Source: Nemophila menziesii (lineage: Eukaryota; Streptophyta; Magnoliopsida; Boraginales; Hydrophyllaceae). From it: a stretch of 64,000 bases of DNA. The stretch is from assembly GCA_029959085.1 (NCBI GenBank), contig JARWIR010000023.1, forward strand, positions 5,345,860-5,409,859, in the 5' to 3' direction. Under the pieces are notes generated by a model. The model was not told where the DNA came from, did not search any database, and was given only the letters and a program-made list of their open reading frames with translations. This document shows, piece by piece, positions 43,932-54,583 of the stretch. Both the position numbers and the translations under genes were made by a program. The stretch's first letter is position 1. Every line of letters starts with the position of its first letter.

Positions 43932-45205
43932 TGGTGGGTCCTTGTGTGTTATAAAATAAATGCTAAGAATAGAGGAACCACTAACTGCAAGTGTACAGTT
44001 GTCCCAAGTAATATATGATAATCAAGTTCGTTCGCAGGGACAGAATAGGTTGACTCTAATGTTATCAAATAGTGGAATAATTGCAAATACGAAAAAGTAA
44101 AAGATATGATATTTGTTTTGGTTTTCTAAAACTAAGATGCAAAATAATTTAAATATTAAATTAATTAAACTAGAATGGAAATAATGCAAGTAATGGAGGT
44201 AGACGCAAGAGAATAGTAGTACTTGAGTCACGCTAGGGTTTCACCACAACCTTTCTTAATTAATTTCTTCCTTTAAGGGTTGAATTACTATTATTACGCT
44301 AGTCGGGATCCTAAAGTCCCTTAGCCCTTGTTAGGGTGGACCTAAAAGCTCTCCTACGGTCTTCTAAACCCCGTCAGGGTGATTAAAACCACTTTCGGAT
44401 GATTAAAACTTACCACATTCGCTATTGGCTAGTCAAGCCTGTCAAGGTCATTGGCGGATACCAACGACAAATACATAGTTCTGTATCTAAACCCCCCGTC
44501 AAGGTGATTAATACGCCACTATATTGAATAGCCTAGATACTAAAACTTATCCCTAGTTCATGATGCTAAAGATAATAAATAATCACAAGATAAAAGCCAA
44601 CGTAAAATACTAATTCAAATTAAACTCTTAAAATCCCAAATTGGAAAAATAATAATTAAACTAGTTAGGGTTCAACCCATGTTGCGATTCTCAAGTATAA
44701 AAGGAATTTAGCTCATAATTAAAGTAAAAGCAAAAGAAATAAAAATTAAGGAATTCATGTTTTACATAAAGAAAATAAAATAAAATACGTAATTAGGAGG
44801 TTGGATTTGTGTGTTGATTTGGAGAAGGTGAATTCTCTAGCTTTTGGCTTCTTCCTTTTCCTAGCTTCTGCTCTTTTCTCTGACGCTTTGACTTTGTGTA
44901 AAAAATGAATTGTGTGTAAAAATAAAAGTTAAAAGCCTATTAATACTAAATAATTCGGACTTGGGCTATTTTAAGTGAATAGATAAAATAATTAATGGCC
45001 CAAGTCCACTCTTCAAGTCCAAATCCCGTAACTGCTTACACCCTCCACTAAAACGGTTGTAACTTTCTCAATTTAACTCCGAATTAACTCATTCAACTTG
45101 ATAATTCTTCGTAACTTGATAAGGCACGAATCTCCTTTACAACTCAGAGGCTTAATCCATGATTAAGTTACTCTAAATCAGCAATTACCATCAGCAATTG
45201 CGGAA
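43932..45205 (-). repeat. E1 5' LTR (family d), lacking its first 300 bp
   Basis: On the minus strand it ends GACCCACCA beside the primer site. The outer end is truncated: it stops near LTR position 300, so the TGATGTC start, terminal hairpin and target duplication are lost, and LINE1 resumes at once. Confidence 0.85.
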
Positions 45206-45334
45206 GCACATGGCAATATGTTTTCTCGTCATCTTCCAAGATAATACAATGGGTTGTCCCCTAGGCAGAGGTTCAAGGTTCTTGTGGGCCGCTTTTTTAA
45301 CAGGGCCCAGTTTTCTAGACTAGGCATTTGGTGA
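45206..45334 (+). pseudogene. LINE1 ORF2 C-terminal end, beyond the E1/F1 composite
   Basis: A short tail with FSRHLPR, a stop, YNG and RAQFSRLGIW before TGA 45332-45334. It matches the LINE3 end (VKHIPRKFNGRADNLAKQ and LTSRFSRLGIG). It is the part of the RNase H domain missing after 26328, with about 35 residues deleted at the junction. Confidence 0.72.
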
Positions 45335-45561
45335 CTGATGTTGGATTTTGGCTATCTTTACTAGAAATTTTTTTTACTGCATGTTCGTTTTCTTGCCTAA
45401 ATTGTGTTCTTATGAGGGGAAATACTTTGTTGCACTTATCCCACCATACTAACAATGGTTTAGTATTATTTAAATGTTTTATTTATTTATTGGTTGATAA
45501 ATGGTATATATGAAAGGAAAAACTGACATTATACAAAATATCACCTACCTAGGTACGAAAG

Positions 45562-45562
<1 letters not shown>
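45335..45562. other. Probable LINE1 3' UTR; no gene
   Basis: AT-rich sequence after the LINE1 stop. No clear poly(A) tail is found. The + frame 45328-45513 has no coding resemblance. Confidence 0.35.

Positions 45563-45593
<31 letters not shown>
45563..45593. repeat. (TA)n microsatellite
   Basis: About 31 bp of alternating T and A. It abuts the 3' end of the minus-strand LINE2 and may be that element's tail. Confidence 0.9.
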
Positions 45594-45598
<5 letters not shown>

Positions 45599-45962
45599 TA
45601 ATAATGACCTCAATGAATTATAAAATAGACTCCTACTATCATCCGGAAAGGCATGATGAGGGAACAAAAGAGAAAAACATACAAAAGGTATAACACTTAA
45701 ACTTCTTGACAACCGCTTCCTTGTTGAAGGCTCGAATTTCATGGTAAAATTATTTTTTGCTCTCCAAATACAATATATACTAGATACAAAAATTATCCTC
45801 CAAGCTTTTCTTCTCCAATTTTCACGAGTCCTTAACTTCTTGAGCCACTTAAATTCACTCAACAATGTACTCATATCCTTAACAATCCCAAACTTATTTT
45901 TAATCTTATTTCAAATATCTCTAGCAAAAGCACATTAAAATTAAATATACTTATTGTCCTTA
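45594..45962 (-). pseudogene. LINE2 RT zinc-binding domain, 3' end (minus strand)
   Basis: On the minus strand CAFARDI*NKIKNKFGIVKDM, then WRRKAWRIIFVSSIYCIWRAKNN, the pattern that ends plant LINE ORF2 (zinc-binding RT region, IW.ERN type). The usual HLFF..C before it has decayed into stops. The frame continues on the far side of the solo LTR L2. Confidence 0.7.
45958..45962. repeat. Target-site duplication of solo LTR L2, left copy (CCTTA)
   Basis: CCTTA directly before TGATG at 45963, repeated at 47492-47496. Confidence 0.95.
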
Positions 45963-47491
45963 TGATGTCTCCTCATTTGTGATAGATTTATATTAGGATG
46001 AGACATCATTTTTAGTGATTTAGAAGTATTTCTAATTGTTTTTCTTGAGAAATAGTGCACTTTCCTATTTTGAGTCTCGATTTAGTAAAATAATATTTTT
46101 AGAGCATATTGGGTTTAATTATTTATTTAGTGTGAAGATTTAAAGATAATTATGGAGATTAATTAGAGTCTAAGTCAAAGACTACAAGATATGGAAAGAG
46201 ATAAGCATGGAAATTGGAGATAAGGAAACAAAAGCTAAAAACATGGAAAAGGAAAAGTTGTCTTAATCCTGAATTTCTGCACCTACGACCACAAATCAGC
46301 TTATATCTCAAGATTGGTGTGGAATTTGGAGAAACGGTCAAGAGAAAAGTCGAAGATCTTTCCGAGACGATGAATTTCGACTACTCATACGCGTCAAACG
46401 GATGAGTATTGAAGCTGCTAGGACCAAAACAAAAACGGGCCTGATTTCATGTTTTAGGGTTACGAATTTGAGTTGGGCTTGGAGTCCATTACTTACCTTC
46501 AAGAAAAAGAATTAGGTCTTCTAAACACCTATAAATACACCCTTATATCACTTGCAAATCATCCCTGCCTCATAGTAATTAGTTCTTAAGGTTTTATTCT
46601 TCCAAGTTATTGTAGAGAGCAAGATGATGTCTTTTATTATTTCTTTTAGTTTATTTCCTTCAGGTATGAACTAAACCTCCCATAGCTTGAGTTTTGCATC
46701 ATGTATAATCTATGAATTCTAATTTCTTTCTATCTAAGTTTCTTTGGGAATTATATCTTTTAATGTGATATTAGCTTCTTACCTTTATATATGTTTATGT
46801 GTTTTGATTTATTGCCTGTCCTAGAACTGATCACTTTAGGCTTTCTTAATAGTAATTAGATGATCACCTTAGCTGGGTGTCTAATTATTGAAACACCACA
46901 TAACGTCTAGTGTCGATATTGGTTATGACAACACTGATTCTAACTAGATAGTCATTAGGGTATGATTTAATCACTATCACCATGTATGAAAATTTATTGC
47001 TTAGGGCCTTGGTAGCGCTTGATAACCCTATTTGAACCAGCCTCGTGGTGTGTCCGTAGCCCCCTTAGTCGCTCTCAAGGTCTAAGGTATGAGAATTTAG
47101 AATCCTGACTAAGTATACAAGAGTTAATTATCTCCCTTATTAACTAGATTTAATAGAAAGAATTAGAAGGATTAGTGCATACTAGCAAAACCTAAGCTAT
47201 ACTTCTCATCTCATATTTCTTCGTATTTATTTTATTTTCTTTAATTTTCCTTAGTTTAAATTCTTAATTTCGAATTTTATTCCTTTTAATTTCCTGTCTT
47301 TTAATTAATTACTTCTTACTCGTTATTTCTACCCGTTCGTATAACACACTAAGTCCCTGAGAACGAACTTTCTTATCATTAAAACTTGCATACGTCCTGT
47401 AATACTTGCATTACTGTGCCTGTCTAGGGTGAGAGTGCATTGTTTCTTGACTTATAATTATCTTACTTTTATCACACCCTAGGCGACACCA
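45963..47491 (+). repeat. Solo LTR L2 (family a)
   Basis: 1,529 bp from TGATGTCTCC to GGCGACACCA, close to the A1 LTR along its whole length. Terminal hairpin 45963-45971 with 46000-46008; TATA box 46530-46537. It is flanked by CCTTA on both sides and by LINE2 sequence, so it is a clean solo LTR. Confidence 0.95.
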
Positions 47492-47496
47492 CCTTA
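47492..47496. repeat. Target-site duplication of solo LTR L2, right copy (CCTTA)
   Basis: Identical to 45958-45962. Confidence 0.95.
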
Positions 47497-48011
47497 CCAC
47501 ACAAATCATAAAGTGGACCCAACTCTATGTAACTCATTTTATCCACCCAATTCCATGTAACTCATTTTATCCTTTGTCTTAAACTTCTCATGTATTACTA
47601 TCCAATCTTATATAATCCATGAAGCTCAGCAGTAGGAAAATCATCAACAATAGAAAGACCGTTGGTAGAGGAGAACCACCGAGACAAAATATTTATTCCT
47701 CCCTTTCTCCCAAGCTAAATCTCAATCTTATTATTCAACTCCCAAATTTGCTTCAAGAGGTGAATCCAACTTCTTAACTTGCCACACCAAAAAATTAGCA
47801 TTTTTGAGATATTTCCTATGAATCCATTTGATCCAAAGTACATCTTTTTTACTAACAATATTCCACAACATTTTCATAAGGAATTATTTATTGCAATCTT
47901 CTAAATCCTTAAGCCCAAGACCACCTTCATCTTTTGGAGTACATTTTTTTCCATATAATTTATGGCGATTTCCATCCCAATAGATGTTCCTACAGATGAT
48001 CATAATACAAT
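47497..48011 (-). pseudogene. LINE2 ORF2, region after RT (minus strand)
   Basis: On the minus strand WDGNRHKLYGKKCTPKDEGG, GLGLKDLEDCNK, FLMKMLWNIVSKKDVLWIKW and HRKYLKNANF. This is the W-G...PK..GGLG.+DL...N block between RT and zinc-binding domains of plant L1 elements. Stops are frequent toward 47497. The domain is cut at 48011 by the start of element G1; RT proper is not in the window. It is a different family from LINE1 and LINE3. Confidence 0.78.
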
Positions 48012-49603
48012 TGATGTTTCTTATTTTGTGATAGATTAAACTATTTAGGAGACATCTTTTTCGGAGTCTATTAGGCCTAAGTGAGGGATTTTCCCTAGTA
48101 TTCGACATATTGTGTTTTTCTCTCTTATTTTGGTCATGCTGCTATTTATAGAGCTTTTGTGCCTTAACAGTGTGTTAAGTGTGTAGATTTAAGGTACATG
48201 GTTTACACAAGATGCCAAAATTATGAGAATAATTCAAAAAGTTAAGTCAAACCCCAAACCAAGGCGTGGAAGGAGCTTAAAGTCACTTTAGGAAGTTAGA
48301 GCGTTTACCAGAAAAATCTTTATGTCAAATTTTTTCAGACACCATGATTAATTGGTTAGATCTTTGGACTTAATTCCTTTTGATTTGAATAATATCGAGG
48401 TCAGTAATGTGTGATAAGTGACGAAAATCAATTCGAAGTCGAGATGCATAAAGTTATGCCATTTGTTTCCATCATGACTCGAACTAGTCCAAGACTAGCT
48501 AAAATGGGTTGAGCTATTTTTAACCTATCTAAGTTAGGCCATTGAGGCCCCAAAAGTTTCTAGCTAGTATATATGAACCATAGAATATCCTAATTCAATA
48601 CCACTAATCATTACATAAAATTTAACGCCCAGAGAAGAGCAGAAAGAAGAAGGAGAATGGGTTTCCCACAAAACCCAATCATTCTTCACCATCCATTCAC
48701 CATTTCATTCCGCTTCCTAGAGTAATTTTCTTTTATTTTTGCTCTAAACATGATTCAATCATTAGTTTTTCTGGGTTTTGTATATTTAATTACAAAGTAA
48801 ACCCTCATTGCTTGAGACTTGCGATTGTGTGAACCTATGTTAGCTTTTTAATGTTTTCTTGAATATGGGATTTTATTTAATTGAAGTGTGTACTTTATAT
48901 CCATTTAATATATGTTTGAACTAATAATATTCATATTTTGTCCAAATAGAGAGTATCTTAAGTAATTAGGCTATCGCCTGGGATGAGGGGTTTAATTTCA
49001 GATATAACACATAGACTCTTGATGTGCGTTAGTGAACGAGATATCTCGACTAGCCAAGTAGCCGTTAGGGTTGAACCTTTAGCATTCAAAAGCATTTTTA
49101 GGGTCACCCGATAGGGGTCTCTAGTCCCATAGGATAGCTTCCTATCAACCCATAATGGATTTGGGAAGACGTTTGAATCCCGGCTAATGAGAAATTAGCA
49201 CTTCACCCTTATTCATAGAAACGTTAGATTAGCTACATAGGGTATTACTAGCAAGACTCAAGCAAGCTTTCTCATCTAATTTCTTCATCTTTAATTAAAT
49301 TTAATTGCACTTTATTTTAGTTCATATTTTGTATTAATTTAAATTCTTAATTCCATTTATTACATTAGATATGTAATCATCAAAAACCAAATAAATATTA
49401 GTTGTACTTTCTTGCCATTTATCCTTTGCAAACTCTACATTTTTATACTTTCGAGACACATCGATTTAACTTTAGTAGTCCCTATGGAGACGATATTCTA
49501 ATTTTACTTTCACAATTTATTACTTTCCAACAGCCCCTACACTTGCGGGTACGTTACTCCTTTTCTTGGTATTGAATTTCACATCACGCTCGGGGGGTAG
49601 ACA
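48012..49603 (+). repeat. 5' LTR of element G1 (LTR family e)
   Basis: Starts TGATGTTTC, ends GGGGTAGACA, about 1.59 kb, and is followed by a primer-binding site. The terminal inverted repeat pairs with AGGAGACATC at 48047-48056. It is related to the LTR at 62700 and more distantly to 52303. ACAAT (48007-48011) is the candidate target duplication; the other end of G1 is lost. Confidence 0.85.
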
Positions 49604-49609
49604 AATTTT

Positions 49610-49627
49610 TGGCGCCTATGCCGAGGA
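49610..49627 (+). promoter_or_regulatory. Primer-binding site of G1
   Basis: TGGCGCCTATGCCGAGGA after AATTTT, a tRNA-Asp-type site with several changes. Confidence 0.8.
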
Positions 49628-49737
49628 CTATATTGTTATATTTTTCTGTGTTATTTAGTATAGAAGTATTTAGTTTGTTTTTGGTTTTACTTTGTATTTT
49701 TGTTTTTGTATCTCTACAACTTAATATGTTTTGGTGT

Positions 49738-51350
49738 ATGCTCTCAAATCCTAAGAGGTTGCTTTGAGACCAAAGAAGAAGAGAAAGACGAGTACAAGGC
49801 GAGATGGCCAATCTGAATCCACCACACGATGTTAATGTTAACGAGAATCATGTGAATCAACCAATAGGAGCCAATCCACGTTAAATGTTCAAAACAACAA
49901 CAATCAACAAGATGCAAATTTGAATGGAGGCCATCCACCAAATGGTCAAAACAAGAATGTGCAAGGTATCCCTGAGTTGGGAGTGCGTTTTTTGGTTCAA
50001 CCTTTAAGGATTCACCCTCCAGCTATTCAATCCACACAACTTAAGCCCGATATGGGGATGTTGAATCAATTAATCAATTATGGTAGTTATAGTAGAGTCG
50101 CTCACCAAGATCCTATATGAGCCAGAAGTTCATGAAAAATTGTGATGCCTACACCACTCAAGGCGTTACAAGGGAACAAATGTACTGCTTTATGTTCCAA
50201 TTCTTTTTGACTGGAGGTGCAAGTGGGTGACTCGATAGAAAACCATAAGAAACAATCCTAGATTGTGATGCACTTCAAGTAAGGTTTTTAGGTCGTTTCT
50301 ATCTGTAAAGTATGAGTATGAAAGATCAAGTTAAGCTTGCAGATTTTAAATAAGACGTAGCCAAAAGTCTAGGGGACACTTAGAATAGGTTCCAACAAAA
50401 ATTGTCAAGGTGCCCTCTTCATGGTCACACCCTTTTGATGCAGTTATCTATGTTCTACAAGGGTCTTGATGAAAGTTCAAGGTTAAGAGTTGATAATCTC
50501 GATGGTGATGGTTTTGTAATGGACCCAATTCAAGCCGAACACTCAATTTAGAGAATAATAGACACTGAAAGAAGTTGGCCAGCATCACGAGCACAAAGAG
50601 GTAGGTTACATGTTAATAGTGAGTCACAATGGACGCCAAGTTTTATACATTAGAGTATCAAGTAAATCAATTGACGTTGGTTGTAAAAGAGGGATTCCAG
50701 AATAGACAATAAAAGGTAAAAGTTGTACAAGAGTTATATGGGTTTTCTAATTATGGAGTTACTGATCATGCTTGGGATGAGTGCAAAAGAAACCAAGAAT
50801 CCGTAGCGTTCACATCTAATAGAGGTAACCCTATGCGGGTGGTCAACGCTATATGAAACCTAATCGTAATTATCCTGAATTCCAGTGGTAAAATCCTAAT
50901 GGGGTGGTAAACCAAGGAAATTATCAACCACACCCCCAAGGAAACCATTTTCAATCAAAACCTTAGAATCAATTCCAAGGAGGACAAAAACGCGTTAAAT
51001 ATGCTTAATTTGAGAGCCTTTCCAAAAAGCACTTCCCGAATATCCACAAGAAGGTGCCTTAAATGCTCTTACAAAAACATTGAATTCAATCATGATGATG
51101 ACTCAAGAGAATTTGAAGTCAAGCCAAGAACAGTGGAAATCCGATAATGAGAGGATGAATGAGCATTCCGCAAGATTAAAATTTCTTGAAAATCAGGCAT
51201 CTCAAATTACTAAATACCGAGAATCTGCAAAAGAATGCAGAGGGTAACGCTATTACGTTTAGGAGAGGGAATGAATTACCCCCATCTTTTCCCTCTACAA
51301 AGGAAAAAGAGTTAACCTCCAAGCCAAATGAGGTAGAAGAAGTTGTTGAA
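49738..51350 (+). pseudogene. G1 gag, heavily decayed
   Basis: ATG 49738 (MLSNPKR, as MLENPER in C1). Pieces in several frames: GVRFLVQPLRIHPPAIQSTQ, LKPDMGMLNQLINYGSY, then gag-core words (TREQMYCFMFQFFLTGGASG near 50165), WNRFQQKLSRCPLHGH (50385), a knuckle missing its first two Cys (FSNYGVTDHAWDEC, about 50740-50781), the Asn/Gly-rich linker (NRNYPEFQW) and EYPQEGALN near 51040. The overall order equals C1. More stops than any other gag here. Confidence 0.72.
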
Positions 51351-52302
51351 TAAGTTAATTATTCGGTAATAGTTAATTAAAACAATGCAAAAATTCTGGT
51401 AGAAAAGAAGAACAAAAAAGTCGTCATGAATGAAACCTACCCCTCCACCATTCTCTTCACGTGTCCAAAATAAGGAAAATGACAAAGAGAACAAGAAGTT
51501 CATGGACATTGTGAAGAAATTACAAATTACTTTACCATTGTGGAAGCTATCCAAAGCATGCAAAATATTTGAAATGTACAAAGGATGTGTTCTCAAACAA
51601 ACAAAAATTTGGAGGGAGAGATGATTGGTTTTCCAAAGGAGTGTAGTCCAATTTTTAGAAGCAAGTTGCCTCCAAAGTTGAAATATCTCGGGAGATTCAA
51701 TCTAGGAGAGCTTTGTGCGATTTCGTGGGAGTATCAATCTCATGCCTAGACTTGAAAAATTGAGGATTGGGATATGAGGCCTCTTATACAATGGTCTTAC
51801 AAATGGAGGATAGATCGTTTTCCTATCTTGAAGGAATTATAGAATACGTACATGTCAAGGTATGTAACTTTATAATTCCTTTGAGTTTCTTATTCTTGAC
51901 TATGACACAAATAAGAATGTGAATAGATTTTGGGATGACCATTATTAGCCACAAGGCGTACATCAATTGATGTAGATAATGGAGAATTGATCATGTGACT
52001 GTAATACAAGGATAAAAAGTTTAATGTGTTCAAGGCGATGAAGTTCCCCGATTCTTCGGGAGATTGTTTCCGCTTGGACATCATCGGTCATGTTAAGAAG
52101 CGATCAACCAAGGTTGTGGCGACCTTAAGATCGGAGAAAAAATGCTAAGAATTAAACTGACTAATAAAATTCCTTCGAACTTTGAAGGGAAACCAAAACT
52201 TGATCACTTGAAGATGCTCAAGAAGCATGTTAAATGGTTCCGAGAGATCCCATGAGAAATAGGAAAGATAATGAGTTTAGGGTAGGGGATGAGGTAGTAA
52301 TG
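51351..52302 (+). pseudogene. G1 protease and start of integrase tail
   Basis: PPPPFSSRVQNKEND (51440), MIGFPKECSPIFRSKLPPKL (51620), the protease active-site region lost to a frameshift, then PLLATRRTSIDVDNGELIM near 51945 and FNVFKAMKFPDSSGDCF near 52020. A basic linker leads to EFRVGDEVVM at about 52268-52300, the first residues of the integrase tail, where the next LTR cuts in. As in B1, C1 and F1, no RT or RNase H lies between. Confidence 0.7.
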
Positions 52303-53814
52303 TGATGTATCCTTTTTGTGATAAATAAATCCCATTGTAAGACATCTTTTTATGTTCCTTTTGTGCTTAGCTGAGGGATTTTCCACATTATTTGATATAT
52401 TTTCATTTTTTGCCTTGTTTTGGATAGTTGGCCACTTTTAGAGCTATTTGCACATAATTTGTTTGTTAAATGTGAATATTTAAGGTACAAGGATGATATA
52501 AGATTAAAAAACATGGATATGAAGTCGATGAAAGACGATCAAAGAAGGAATCCAAGAGTAAAGGGCGAAAGAAACCATTTCTATTCTTTGAATAAGTTGC
52601 CGACCAAAATTAGAGAGTGGATTGTTTTCAGTGCCACACGAGATTGACGAAGAGTTTGACTGGTCCATGTAACATAAGTATAGGGCTATGAATCACATTT
52701 GTGTGACCACTGATATTTTTTAATTTGGAGTTGTAATGAAGAAGATATGTATTCTGCAGCTGGCGTGATTCGAACCCGTCCCCTCTTGGAGGAAAATGTT
52801 TTTGGAATGGGCTAAGTCATTTAAATGAGCCCAAGACCCATCCAAACATTTTAAAACCTATAAATATCAACAAGCAAAATCTATTTTCAGGCAATTACCT
52901 ATGGCCTAAAATTTTTTTGAGGCCAAACGTTTTTAAAGTACCATTTCAGGTCAAATGTATTCAAAACGACCATTTCAAATAAACTATGTCTTTATTTGGC
53001 CGCATCACAAATAAGGAAATCTATATAAAGTGTCCAAATTATTCTTGAAATCTATGAAATATTTCACAAAATTATTGAAATGGCCTAAAAATGTGCGTTT
53101 TAAATACATTTGGCCTGAAAATGTAGGTTTGAAACATTTGGCTAAAAATGTTTTAATTTCATATGAAATGGCCTAAAAATGAGATTTTCACAATATTAGC
53201 TCATATAAGTAGTAAATCATCCTTTGGCCGCTAGATCTCAATTTCCAAGAAAAAATTCAACTACAGAAGCAATCAAGAGGATCTAGAGGAGGAAGAAACA
53301 ACACTGGAGTTTCACCGCAACATGTCTACGATCCTCTATCTCTAAACCTTTTGGGTAAATTCATATTAGTCCTTATTTGTCTATGGATTATGCCTAAATT
53401 ATTTCATTCAAAGGTTGTATTATGCTTAATTACATTTTTGTTTAGGATTATACTTGTAAGAACGATTGATTATTGTTTTGCCATAAAGTTAATTTGGGAT
53501 ATTTGTATTTAATTGAATTGGGATTAGGATTACATTATTTTATATATTTGTGCTTGTTGCTTATCAAGTCTTGATCACGCGTGGGTAGTATGAGAATTTT
53601 GGCTAACACGCAGATTTGAGGTCGGGTTTTCGGACATAGTATATAAACGCCTAGTGCGCGGCATTAAACCAGACGGTCTTGTCCGCAAGGTAGTCAATAT
53701 GGTTAGGGAATTTAATTCATTGGATAACCAGCTGGTGTGTAAGTTTGAGCCCTAGGTTCACCCAGATTAGGAGTTAGATAGCATTTGAATCTCGGCTAAT
53801 GTGAAACATTACCA
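52303..53814 (+). repeat. LTR of a family-e relative, 3' truncated
   Basis: Starts TGATGTATCC in the G1 integrase tail, with GACATC of the terminal repeat at about 52340. It is alignable but clearly diverged from 48012-49603, so it is another element, not the G1 3' LTR. It has the internal marks gcctagtgcgcggcatt and gtagtcaatatggttagg. About the last 400 bp are missing; it turns into family-a LTR at about 53815. The region 52860-53220 has several imperfect repeats of 'tggcctaaaaatg'. Confidence 0.75.
52860..53180 (+). repeat. Imperfect short repeats 'ATTTGGCCTAAAAATG'
   Basis: The phrase TGGCCTAAAAATG or close variants occurs at least five times (near 52901, 53080, 53109, 53142, 53168) in the U3/R part of the truncated LTR. 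Other copies of this LTR group do not show it, so it looks like a local expansion. Confidence 0.6.
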
Positions 53815-54583
53815 ATTCTATCTAAGTTTCTTTGGGAATTACATGTTTTAATCTGATATTAGCTGCTTACCTTTATATTTGTTTATGTGTTTTGATTAAT
53901 GACTGTTTTTCTTGCTAGTGCACGAGTATAGGATTACCTTAATAGTAGTTAGATTATCACCTTAGCTGGGTGTCTAATTATTGAAACACCACATAACGTA
54001 TAGTGTCGATATTAGTCCTGACAACACTGATTCTAACTAGATAGTCGTTAGGGTATAGTTTAATCACTATCACCATGTATGTAAATTGATTGTTTAGGGC
54101 CTTAGTAGCATTTGATAACCCTATTTGAACCAGACTCGTGGTGTGTCCGTAGCCCCCTTAGTCGCTCTCAAGGTCTAAAGTATGGGAATTTAGAATCCTG
54201 ACTAAATATACAAGAGCTAATTATCTCCCTTATTAACTAGATCTAATAGAAAGAATTAGAAGGATTAGTGCATACTAGCAAAACCTAAGCTATACTTCTC
54301 ATCTCATATTCTTCGTATTTATTTTATTGTCTTTAATTTTCTTAGTTTAATCAATTAATCTCGAATTTATTCCTTTTATTTTTTGTCTTTTAATTATTTA
54401 CTTCTTACTCGTTATTGCTACCCATTCGACTAGCACACTAAGTCCCTGAGAACGAACTCAACTTATTAACTAAAACTTGCATATGTCCTGAAATACTTGC
54501 AGTACTATGCCTGTCTAGGGTGAGAGTGCGTAGTTTTCTTGACTTATATTTATCTTATTTTTATCACACCCTAGGCGACATCA
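53815..54583 (+). repeat. Family-a LTR fragment (last 770 bp), fused to the preceding LTR
   Basis: From TTCTATCTAAGTTTCTTTGG it matches A1 2727-3476 closely to the end CTAGGCGACATCA. It lacks U3 and most of R. The outer end lies in the copia element that follows; CCCAC at 54584-54588 is the likely right target base block. Confidence 0.88.

Larger units (their letters stand above)
36267..45205 (-). mobile_element. E1: autonomous-type family-d Athila element, minus strand
   Basis: On the minus strand: 5' LTR (truncated), primer-binding site, gag, protease, RT, RNase H, integrase, palindrome spacer, ORF3 and part of the 3' non-coding region. Its remaining 3' end and outer LTR lie at 26329-27325, beyond the F1 segment. 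It is the only element here with a complete pol order. It shares LTR, primer site and 3' signals with F1. Pol has five stops but no frameshift; gag has several frameshifts. Confidence 0.88.

Noticed and set aside
52740..52800. Possible tRNA fragment (reversed GGGTTCGAATC)
   Set aside because: The T-loop word is present, but the T-stem has at least two mismatches and no anticodon arm or acceptor stem can be found.
52303..53814. 3' LTR of G1
   Set aside because: Too diverged from the G1 5' LTR (48012-49603), no polypurine tract before it, and it interrupts the integrase-tail codons.
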